Assembly: GCA_964621645.1 (NCBI GenBank)
Contig: CAZUMH010000096.1
Span: 1-12,494, forward strand
Length of the DNA stretch: 12,494 bases
Direction: 5' to 3'
From: CAZUMH01 sp964621645
GTDB lineage: Bacteria; Zhuqueibacterota; QNDG01; JAGLOF01
Notes under the pieces: model-generated
The model's database searches: none
The model's input: the letters and a program-made list of their open reading frames with translations, nothing else
What the model was told of the DNA's origin: nothing
Shown: positions 5,507 to 12,494 of the stretch, in pieces
How the letters are laid out: each line of letters begins with the position of its first letter
Numbering within the stretch: the first letter of the stretch is position 1
Made by a program: the position numbers and the translations under genes

Positions 5507-8500
5507 ATGAATCTAGCAAAAGGTCCCATAAATCGCCCCATTCTGACATCTATGGTATTTCTGGTGATCATTACCCTGGGTATCATTTCATTCACCCGAT
5601 TATCAGTCGATCTTATGCCTGAGATCACGTATCCAACTATTTCTGTTTCAACCAGTTATGGCAATGTAGGCCCTCAGGAAATGGAAGAACTGGTAACCCG
5701 TCCTATCGAAGAGTCCCTTGCCGCTGTACAGGGTGTGGAAGAAATCACTTCTTCATCCTCGGAAGGACGCAGCTCGGTGAGGGTTGCTTTCACTTGGGGC
5801 AAGAACCTCGAGGAGGCATCCAATGATATCCGGGACCGAATCGACCGGGTGCTCGGCAGACTCCCGGAAGATATTGAACGTCCGAGCATCCGTAAATTCG
5901 ATCTATCGGCCTTTCCTATTCTTATCATGGGCATTGCCAGTGACCTGAATCCACTGGATCTTAGGCAGATCATCGAAAACCAGGTCAAGTATCGGCTTGA
6001 ACGGGTGCCCGGTGTCGCTGCCGTATCTATTTACGGCGGTCTCAACCGGGAAATCCACATAAATCTGCAATCAGCCAAGCTCCGGTCTCTGGGCATTTCT
6101 ACCAACACAATACTGTCAGTTATCAGGCAGGAAAACCGGAACGTTCCGGCCGGCCTCTTCGATCGCGGTAACTATGAAGTATTGATCAGAACCCAGGGAG
6201 AATTTCAGTCTTTGGATGAGATCAAGAATACCGTCATCGCCGTACGACAGGGAAGTCCCATTCGCATAGCAGATATTGCCATCGTCGAGGATTCCTGGGA
6301 GGAAATCCGTAATCTGATCCGCATCAATGGAAGACCAGGAATCAGAATTTCCATCAATAAGCAGTCCGGCTCCAATACCGTTCAAGTCGCGCGTGAGGTT
6401 CTTGCAGAGGTGGACCGGATTAATGCCGATATTCCGCAGCTCACCATTCTCCCGTCCATCGACACCTCCAAATACATCAAACAATCCATCAATAATGTGG
6501 GCCGCTCCGCTATGATTGGCGGTATTCTGGCGATTCTGATTCTTTTTCTCTTTCTCCGTAATCTCTCCAGCACGGCAATCATTGCTACGGCCATCCCCAT
6601 CTCGGTAATCGCCACTTTCGGCCTCATGTATTTCGGCGGATTCACCCTCAACATCATGACATTCGGAGCCCTGGCCCTGGGAATCGGGATGTTGGTGGAC
6701 AGCGCCATTGTGGTGCTGGAAAACGTGTACCGCCACCGGGAAGAGGGTATGGATGCCATGAAAAGTTCCCTTATCGGAGCTACTGAAGTTTCCGCCGCCA
6801 TCACTGCCAGTACCCTGACCACCCTGGTGGTCTTTTTCCCGGTTCTTTTTATCCGCGGCATGTCCGGTGTGATGTTCAAACAGATGGCCTATGTCGTAAG
6901 TTTTTCTCTGCTCTGTGCTCTTGTGGTCGCTCTGACGCTCATTCCCATGCTGACTTCCCGTTTTCTGAAATACACTCCCCCCCAGCATCAGAAGGGAGAA
7001 AACTGGCTGCATCGGATTTACGCAACCAGTGAGACCACCTTTAAACAGATTGAGACGACCTACGGAAGATTCCTGGATTGGGCCCTGCATCACCGTAAGA
7101 TGGTGTGGATTTCCGCTCTGACGCTCTTTTTATTCTCAATTCTCATGGTCAGGTTCATCGGTGTTGAACTTATGCCCCAGGCCGATGAGGGCGAGGTGCG
7201 TATTAATCTGGAAATGGCTGTCGGCACCCGTTTGGAACTGGTGGACGAGGCCGCCCGGACCGTCGAGAAAATAGTGAGAAAACAAGTCCCGGAAATGAAG
7301 GATATGCTTACCCGGGTTGGAGGAGCGGGATTCCGTTCCCGCGGCGGCCATACAGCAGAGATCCGCGTCACCCTGATTCCCCAGGATAAAAGAAAGCGCA
7401 GCAGTGAAGAAGTTGCCAATATCCTGCGCAAATCATTGGCCGATCTCCCGGGAGTTACCATCCGGACCCGGGCCGGCCAGGGTCTGTTTCTCCTTTCCAT
7501 GGGATCTTCAAGCGGAGACAATCTCAGCGTGGAAGTGAGGGGATACGATCTGGATACCGCTCAGCGTCTCGCAATTCAGGTCGATCAGGCTATACAGCAG
7601 GTGCGGGGAATCACCGATACGCGCATCAGCCGGCAGGAAGGCAGTCCGGAACAGATCATCCGGGTGGATCGTCAGAAAGCCGCGGATCTGGGCCTTTCGG
7701 TCAGCGACATCGGTGATGCCCTGGAAACTGCGGTGGGAGGAACCTATGCTTCCTATTACCGGGAAAGCGGAAAAGAATACCGGATTCTAGTCCGGCTCAG
7801 TGAACAGGACCGGAACGACCTCTCAGAACTTCTGGATCTGACAGTGGTAAACAACCGGGGCGAACAGGTGGTGTTGAGAAATGTGGTTTCATCTGTTCCC
7901 AAAGAGGGCCCCGTCAGTATCGAACGAAAGGACCAGGAACGGATCATCACCATAACCGCCAACTTTACCGGAAGGGCCATGGGCTCGGTCTTTTCCGATG
8001 TCCGCCGGGCCGTGCGGATGATCCCTGTTCCCAAAGATTTTGTCATTCAGTTCGGCCGTGAATATGAGGAACAGCAACAGGCCTTCCGGGAACTGATGTT
8101 TGGACTGATTCTCGCTCTCTTTCTGATTTATATGGTGATGGCCGGTCAGTTCGAATCATTCAAGGATCCATTTGTGGTCCTCTTCTCGATTCCCATGGCT
8201 CTGATAGGAGTGGTACTAACTATGATCCTCACCGGTACGATATTCAGCATGCAGGCCTTTATTGGATGTATAATGCTGGCCGGGATAGTAGTGAATAACG
8301 CCATTCTGCTGGTGGATTACACCAATCAACTCCGGCGTAATGAAAACCTGCCAATGCAGGAAGCTATCCGTATCGCCGGCTCCCGGAGATTACGGCCGAT
8401 ATTGATGACCACTTTGACAACGGTATTAGGACTTCTTCCTCTTTCTTTCGGGCTGGGAGAGGGAGGCGAAGCTCAGGCTCCTCTGGCCCGTGTCGTTATC

Positions 8501-8623
8501 GGTGGACTTCTCAGCTCTACTTTGATTACCCTGATTCTGATTCCGGTGGTATATTCGATCTTTGAAGAACGGCATAAAATCCGCATTCCCCTCAACGGTA
8601 TACGCAGCCTGTTGAAACGATAG
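5507..8623 (+). CDS. RND efflux transporter, inner-membrane pump subunit (AcrB/SwrC-type)
   Basis: This 1038-residue protein has the full length of a hydrophobe/amphiphile RND pump. The order is TM1 (about 13-30), a first large periplasmic loop (to about 330), TM2-TM6 (about 335-470), TM7 (about 530-550), a second periplasmic loop, and TM8-TM12 (from about 863). It uses the proton gradient to extrude substrates through the adaptor and outer-membrane channel. TM4 reads LGIGMLVDSAIVV: Asp398 is kept, but the second Asp of the AcrB pair is Ser399. TM10 reads GIVVNNAILLVDY, with Asn where AcrB has its relay lysine. Both variants are familiar from SwrC-like and related pumps, so activity is likely. 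Substrate cannot be predicted. AAGGAG lies seven bases before the ATG. It is the middle gene of the operon. Confidence 0.96.
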   Translation: MNLAKGPINRPILTSMVFLVIITLGIISFTRLSVDLMPEITYPTISVSTSYGNVGPQEMEELVTRPIEESLAAVQGVEEITSSSSEGRSSVRVAFTWGKNLEEASNDIRDRIDRVLGRLPEDIERPSIRKFDLSAFPILIMGIASDLNPLDLRQIIENQVKYRLERVPGVAAVSIYGGLNREIHINLQSAKLRSLGISTNTILSVIRQENRNVPAGLFDRGNYEVLIRTQGEFQSLDEIKNTVIAVRQGSPIRIADIAIVEDSWEEIRNLIRINGRPGIRISINKQSGSNTVQVAREVLAEVDRINADIPQLTILPSIDTSKYIKQSINNVGRSAMIGGILAILILFLFLRNLSSTAIIATAIPISVIATFGLMYFGGFTLNIMTFGALALGIGMLVDSAIVVLENVYRHREEGMDAMKSSLIGATEVSAAITASTLTTLVVFFPVLFIRGMSGVMFKQMAYVVSFSLLCALVVALTLIPMLTSRFLKYTPPQHQKGENWLHRIYATSETTFKQIETTYGRFLDWALHHRKMVWISALTLFLFSILMVRFIGVELMPQADEGEVRINLEMAVGTRLELVDEAARTVEKIVRKQVPEMKDMLTRVGGAGFRSRGGHTAEIRVTLIPQDKRKRSSEEVANILRKSLADLPGVTIRTRAGQGLFLLSMGSSSGDNLSVEVRGYDLDTAQRLAIQVDQAIQQVRGITDTRISRQEGSPEQIIRVDRQKAADLGLSVSDIGDALETAVGGTYASYYRESGKEYRILVRLSEQDRNDLSELLDLTVVNNRGEQVVLRNVVSSVPKEGPVSIERKDQERIITITANFTGRAMGSVFSDVRRAVRMIPVPKDFVIQFGREYEEQQQAFRELMFGLILALFLIYMVMAGQFESFKDPFVVLFSIPMALIGVVLTMILTGTIFSMQAFIGCIMLAGIVVNNAILLVDYTNQLRRNENLPMQEAIRIAGSRRLRPILMTTLTTVLGLLPLSFGLGEGGEAQAPLARVVIGGLLSSTLITLILIPVVYSIFEERHKIRIPLNGIRSLLKR

Positions 8624-8657
8624 ATAGAGGAAAATAAAGCCGACGGAATGGATTCTA

Positions 8658-8670
8658 TGTAACCGTTACA
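8658..8670. repeat. Perfect 13-base palindrome between pump and channel genes
   Basis: TGTAAC-C-GTTACA lies in the 75-base gap between the pump stop and the channel start, about 30 bases before the ATG. It is short for a terminator and has no T run. It could be a regulator site or chance. Confidence 0.4.
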
Positions 8671-8698
8671 GAACACATGAAAAATGAAGGGAAGCACC

Positions 8699-10198
8699 AT
8701 GAAGTACAACTTTGGTACGGGATGCCTTATTTTCTTCCTGGCCTCGGCAGCCTGGGCCGGTGATGATACCAATAGATCAGACGGGGATACCCTGAGAATC
8801 AGCCTGCAGCAATCAGTTCTCACTGCTCTGGATCGGAATCCTGAGCTGGCGATACAGAGACTTAATCCTGCAATCAGCCGATCCTATGCCGCTGAACAGA
8901 GGGCGGCATTCGATCCTGCCTTCTCACTATCAGGAAATGTGAGTGAAAATAAAACGCAGCGTTTTCTGGGTTCCCGCCCCGAACCTTTCGAGCTGACATC
9001 GAAACGTACCCAGTATACCGCCGCATTGTCAGAATTTTTGCCCACAGGCACTACCCTATCGATAGATGCTTCTCTGGATGGATCGACCTCCAGTATTTAT
9101 CAACCTCAGTATTCCGGTAATATCGCTGTCACGGTAACTCAATCTTTGCTGCAGGGTCTTGGTCCCGCAGCCAATCTGGCCAGCCTGCGGAAGGCAAGGC
9201 TTGATCAGGAAATATCCGGATACGAGCTTCAGGCCCTGGCAGAAGAAGTTCTGGCCAGAACGGAAACCGCCTATTGGGATCTGTATCTTGCCGGCAGAGA
9301 AATCGTCATCCAAAAAGAATCACTGGAACTGGCCAATCAGCAAATGGGGGAATCACTGGAACGGGTAGCCGTTGGTAAACTTCCGGAACTTGAACTTGCG
9401 GCAGTCCGAGCCGAGGTAGCCCGCCGCCAGGCCTCGTTGATCGATGCTCAAAGCGCCTATGACCAAGCCCGGCTTGATTTTCTTTTTCTGTTGAATCCCT
9501 CGGACCGTTTTTCATGGGATATCATCCCCGTTCCTGTGGATCAGCCTGGTGTGGTTTCGGATTCCCTGGAAGCTATCACCATCCACGAAGCCGTTGCCCT
9601 GAAATATCGCCCGGACCTTGAAGAGGCCCGACTTGAGTATAAAAAAGGCGACCTCGATGTAACACTGACCAGGAATGGACTGCTGCCGCGTCTGGATTTC
9701 TTCATCATCCTGGGCCGCACCACCTACGCCAGGACGTTTCAGGAAGCTTTGCCAGACGTCCAAAGCCCGTTTTACAATATTAATGCAGGGGTTAATTTCG
9801 AATTTCCCATCCCGAACCGTCAAGCACGGGCCCAGGCGCTGCGTGCCGTTAAAACACGAGAACAGCTGGATTACTCTTTAAAAAACATGGAACGAATGGT
9901 GGAGAAGGATATTCGTACGGCCTACATGGAAGTACTGCGGACAAAGCAGCAAATTCAGGCCGCCCGTTCTATCCGTAACCTTCAGGAAAAAAATCTCGAA
10001 GCCGAGCTGGAAAAATTCAGAGTCGGAAAGTCAACAAATTTACTTGTCCTTCAGGTGCAGCGTGATCTTACCGCAGCCAGGCTTGATGATATCCAGGCAG
10101 TTGTAAACTATCTTGAGGCACTGATTAATTTCTATGTAGCAGAAGGCACACTACTGCAACGCAGAAGTATTGCAGTCGAGGTAGGGGGATGGCACTGA
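8699..10198 (+). CDS. TolC-family outer-membrane efflux channel
   Basis: This 499-residue protein has a signal peptide ending in ASAAWA, with likely cleavage before Gly21, so the mature protein enters the periplasm and assembles in the outer membrane. Two repeats of the outer-membrane efflux protein fold can be traced, at about 36-250 and 277-475. Each has a beta-strand segment with alternating residues (such as the Ser/Thr/Gln-rich 75-140 part) and long helices rich in Ala, Glu, Leu and Arg (such as 160-245 and 370-470). This is the trimeric channel that completes the adaptor-pump complex. The ATG at 8699 is preferred: AAGGGA lies a few bases upstream, and an ATG at 8684 would only add five residues before the signal peptide. 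A cysteine at residue 9 is not in a lipobox. A strong hairpin terminator follows. Confidence 0.94.
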   Translation: MKYNFGTGCLIFFLASAAWAGDDTNRSDGDTLRISLQQSVLTALDRNPELAIQRLNPAISRSYAAEQRAAFDPAFSLSGNVSENKTQRFLGSRPEPFELTSKRTQYTAALSEFLPTGTTLSIDASLDGSTSSIYQPQYSGNIAVTVTQSLLQGLGPAANLASLRKARLDQEISGYELQALAEEVLARTETAYWDLYLAGREIVIQKESLELANQQMGESLERVAVGKLPELELAAVRAEVARRQASLIDAQSAYDQARLDFLFLLNPSDRFSWDIIPVPVDQPGVVSDSLEAITIHEAVALKYRPDLEEARLEYKKGDLDVTLTRNGLLPRLDFFIILGRTTYARTFQEALPDVQSPFYNINAGVNFEFPIPNRQARAQALRAVKTREQLDYSLKNMERMVEKDIRTAYMEVLRTKQQIQAARSIRNLQEKNLEAELEKFRVGKSTNLLVLQVQRDLTAARLDDIQAVVNYLEALINFYVAEGTLLQRRSIAVEVGGWH

Positions 10199-10224
10199 AA
10201 TATCCATTATCGGCATGAAAATAC

Positions 10225-10254
10225 AAAAAGGCATTCCCCATGGAATGCCTTTTT
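10225..10254. terminator. Bidirectional rho-independent terminator between convergent operons
   Basis: A perfect 13-bp stem (AAAAAGGCATTCC pairing with GGAATGCCTTTTT) encloses a four-base loop. The arms end in A and T runs, so either strand gives a GC-containing hairpin followed by U residues. It lies 27 bases after the channel gene and 31 bases after the radical SAM gene on the other strand. Confidence 0.93.
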
Positions 10255-10284
10255 GTTTCTTTCTTACAGTTTGTATATAATTAA

Positions 10285-11712
10285 TCAAATAAGCACTTTC
10301 TGCCTGTATTGAACAGTGATATCCACCTCTTTACGGGGGGTGATGAGCTCCAGGGTTTTCAGGAACAGTCTGTTTTTTTTCTTCCAGGCTCGGTTCAGAT
10401 CCCGGGCGTAATGAGCAATGGCCAGATCGATCAAGCGTCCCCTCAACAAGCGGGCAAAGGATTCCCGCAGAGAGTAAAACCGGGCATGACTCTTTATCTG
10501 GGCTTGCTGCAATTCAGCTATGCTGAAATGAGCCGGTTTGAACACGGCATGATGAGCATCGTACAGATTCCAGTCTGTGAAGGTAAGCCTGCCGTTCTCT
10601 TTCATCTGAGAGAAAAATTCCGACCCGGGGAGAGGTGTTAAAATAAGAAACTGAGAAGTATTGATTTTCTCTTTACGGGCGAATCTTACCGTGGCTTCAA
10701 CTGTCTTAGGTGTATCTTCATCAAATCCAAAAACAAACATACCATGTATATGAATGGAGTATTTCCGGAGAATTCTGATACATCTTCGGATATCTTCCAC
10801 TGATTGCTGCTTTTTCATGAGCTTTAAACTTGCAGGATTGATCGATTCAAATCCTATATAGAGAGTGCGGCACCCTGCCTTCTTCATGAGGGTCATGAGT
10901 TCCTCATCCTTTGCCACCTCGACCCGCACCTGGGTAGACCAGGTGAAACGGAATCTCTCTTTAATCATGCGACGAAGAAGTTCCTTGGTATGCTTCAGGT
11001 TGGCCGCGAAGTTATCATCGTAAAAGAAGATCTCGTTCCGCCGCGAATCGTATCTCATTAACTCTTCGATCACATCATCTACCGGCCGAAAGCGATACTG
11101 TTTTCCAAACATACCTGTGACCGAACAAAAAGAGCAGTTAAAAGGGCACCCTCGTGAAGTCTGCACCGGGATGGTACGCTTTCCCGCAACGGAGCGTACC
11201 GCTTTCATCAGCTGATTATAATCTGGTATTGGTACTTTGTTCATCGGAATACGCTCTTTTTGAGCTTGATTATGTCGAATCTGATCTTCATTATGATAGG
11301 ACAGGGCCGGCACTGCTGAAAAATCGGTTTTATTCTCCCAGGCATCGAGAAACATGGGGAAAGCTTCTTCAGCTTCCCCTCTTATCACGTAATCACAATG
11401 CTCTAAGGCCTCGTCTGCGAGGAAGGTCACATGGGGCCCTCCCATAATTACTGGTATCCCCAAGGATCTTATTTTATCTGCGATAGCATAAGCACGTGGT
11501 GCGGTTGATGTAATTGTAGAAATTCCTATCAGCGCGGCATCATTCATTACGTTAAAATTTAAAGGTTTGTTGTGTTCGATTATTACTTCTGCCTGCCAGC
11601 CTTTATCTCTCGCCAGAGATGCCAGAATAAAGCCTCCCAGTCTTGGTAAATGGAACCTAGAGAAAATATGCAGGTTGGGTGCCTTAGGCTCAATAATATA
11701 TATTTTCTTCAT
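10285..11712 (-). CDS. Radical SAM enzyme with N-terminal cobalamin-binding-type domain
   Basis: This 475-residue protein resembles the large family of B12-domain radical SAM proteins. The N-terminal Rossmann-like part (about 1-130) has the LGGFILASLA segment, a SxxxxxPRA region and MGGPHVT (90-96). It lacks the DxHxxG histidine that ligates cobalt in classic B12 domains, which is common in this family. The radical SAM core starts with the cluster motif CPFNCSFC (Cys189, Cys193, Cys196), followed by FFYDDNF and the YIGFES strand. A C-terminal part of about 100 residues is helical and basic, like the DUF4070 tail of some members. Reaction and substrate cannot be read; relatives methylate or rearrange lipids, tetrapyrroles and other molecules. 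The start at 11712 has GAGGA five bases upstream. An ATG at 11724 overlaps the MerR stop as ATGA but lacks a ribosome site. It is co-transcribed with the MerR gene. Confidence 0.88.
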   Translation of the reverse strand: MKKIYIIEPKAPNLHIFSRFHLPRLGGFILASLARDKGWQAEVIIEHNKPLNFNVMNDAALIGISTITSTAPRAYAIADKIRSLGIPVIMGGPHVTFLADEALEHCDYVIRGEAEEAFPMFLDAWENKTDFSAVPALSYHNEDQIRHNQAQKERIPMNKVPIPDYNQLMKAVRSVAGKRTIPVQTSRGCPFNCSFCSVTGMFGKQYRFRPVDDVIEELMRYDSRRNEIFFYDDNFAANLKHTKELLRRMIKERFRFTWSTQVRVEVAKDEELMTLMKKAGCRTLYIGFESINPASLKLMKKQQSVEDIRRCIRILRKYSIHIHGMFVFGFDEDTPKTVEATVRFARKEKINTSQFLILTPLPGSEFFSQMKENGRLTFTDWNLYDAHHAVFKPAHFSIAELQQAQIKSHARFYSLRESFARLLRGRLIDLAIAHYARDLNRAWKKKNRLFLKTLELITPRKEVDITVQYRQKVLI

Positions 11713-11720
11713 CATGTTCC

Positions 11721-12476
11721 TCATTTCAACTTTTTATCTTTCGTCTTTCTATGTATTGCTTCACTTGATTTCTCTTTGGCTTTCCCCTTTTTATCATATT
11801 GGTTAATGATACTTTGAATTTCCTTTCTCTTTTTCTTCACTAATTCTTCCCACCGATGTATCCCTTTCTTAAATTTCTCTGTTTTTTTCAGAAGGGAATC
11901 GATCTCATTCAGCATGAGATTGAGCTTTCTTCTGGCTTCTATTTCTGAAATGCTGTAAGGATCATTCTCAATTTCAATAAACTCCCTGAAGTAATCAGAT
12001 ACTAGTTTTATTTCTTCAAGACTATAGCCAAAAAGTTGCAGATCGATCAGAAGCTGACAGATACGAACAAACTCGTCTGAATAAAGACGGAATCCTCCAG
12101 CGCTTCTCATATTCGGCTCAATAATTCCTTTCTCTTCCCAGTGCTTTATAGTACGCGGGCTTACACCTACGCGCTCGGCCAAATTACCCACGGTAAAAAA
12201 TTTCTTGGCATCTTTTACAACATTGGTTTTACCTTTCTGACCGGGCACACCAACTTTTTTGATAATTTTCTCAATATCATTTGCAGCATAGCCGAGTTGC
12301 TTAAGGTTTCTTATATGCTTGATTACCTCGACTACTTCTTCTGTATAGCAGGGAATTCTTTCATCTGTAAAACCAGCCGGGTTGATGAGTTTTAACTCCT
12401 CCATCTCGCGCAACTCAGCTTCCGGCACATTTGCCTTTTCAAGAATTTCAGATCGCATGATAATTTTTCTATCCAT
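11721..12476 (-). CDS. MerR-family regulator with two tandem MerR-type DNA-binding domains and a coiled-coil tail
   Basis: This 251-residue protein has a canonical MerR winged-helix domain at about 93-160 (FTVGNLAERVGVSPRTIKHW, then GGFRLYS and LFGYSLEEI). A second, more diverged copy of the same layout lies at about 8-74 (helix-turn-helix region, CYTEEVVEVIKHI, LGYAANDIEKI). A linker at 75-92 joins them, then a coiled coil (about 175-226), which in MerR proteins dimerises, and a lysine-rich tail. There is no separate effector domain and no metal-binding cysteine cluster. The ATG has AAGG six bases upstream; the promoter lies outside the window. It is followed, with a possible ATGA overlap, by the radical SAM gene, which it probably controls. 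The gene is lower in GC than most of the window (12181-12240 has 19 of 60 GC), which may hint at transfer. The N-terminal domain call is by eye. Confidence 0.85.
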   Translation of the reverse strand: MDRKIIMRSEILEKANVPEAELREMEELKLINPAGFTDERIPCYTEEVVEVIKHIRNLKQLGYAANDIEKIIKKVGVPGQKGKTNVVKDAKKFFTVGNLAERVGVSPRTIKHWEEKGIIEPNMRSAGGFRLYSDEFVRICQLLIDLQLFGYSLEEIKLVSDYFREFIEIENDPYSISEIEARRKLNLMLNEIDSLLKKTEKFKKGIHRWEELVKKKRKEIQSIINQYDKKGKAKEKSSEAIHRKTKDKKLK

Positions 12477-12494
12477 CCCGTACCTTCATGTTCG

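Noticed and set aside
6116..7093. A 325-codon open frame on the minus strand inside the pump gene
   Set aside because: It is antisense to the conserved RND coding sequence, its translation is low-complexity and His/Gly/Asn rich with no family resemblance, and it has no ribosome site.
8699..8761. The channel as a lipoprotein, because of a cysteine near the N-terminus
   Set aside because: Cys9 falls before the hydrophobic core and not in a lipobox; the signal peptide ends in a normal AWA cleavage site.

Overview
The window reads as chromosomal DNA of a Gram-negative bacterium. The evidence is a complete tripartite efflux system whose outer-membrane channel carries a signal peptide, purine-rich Shine-Dalgarno sites, and sigma70-type -35/-10 boxes with 17-base spacers. 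GC content is moderate (about half) over most of the window and drops in the last gene. I cannot name the lineage from sequence alone. The protein mix (a PF06695 small membrane protein, a serine-racemase-like PLP enzyme, a radical SAM protein with a cobalamin-type domain, and a double-MerR regulator) would suit several less-studied Gram-negative phyla.

Layout. Positions 1-1264 (minus strand) hold a family-2 glycosyltransferase, then an overlapping small membrane protein of the PF06695/COG2426 family, then a proline tRNA (anticodon CGG) that starts one base after that gene's stop codon and runs off the window edge. From 1388 a near-consensus promoter drives a plus-strand yjbQ-family gene (1469-1888). 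It converges on a minus-strand two-gene PLP-enzyme operon: a class I/II aminotransferase (2925-4040) followed by a serine racemase/threonine dehydratase-like enzyme (1899-2900), with a promoter at 4082-4110. The divergent plus-strand block 4307-10198 encodes an RND efflux system in the order adaptor, pump, outer-membrane channel. It ends at a strong bidirectional hairpin terminator (10225-10254). That terminator also serves the minus-strand pair that fills the right end: a tandem-MerR regulator (11721-12476) followed by a radical SAM enzyme (10285-11712).

How the genes work together. The efflux genes form one clear complex spanning both membranes. The glycosyltransferase and the small membrane protein are translationally coupled (8-base overlap), which suggests a shared role, possibly in lipid-linked sugar handling at the inner membrane. 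The two PLP enzymes are probably one amino-acid transformation step pair with unknown substrate. The MerR/radical SAM pair is tightly linked and is the least conventional unit here. No mobile elements, CRISPR arrays or phage genes were seen. Most of the window looks like ordinary housekeeping and accessory genes. The parts best worth a second look are the tandem-MerR/radical SAM pair, the glycosyltransferase/PF06695/tRNA transcription unit, and the PLP pair.
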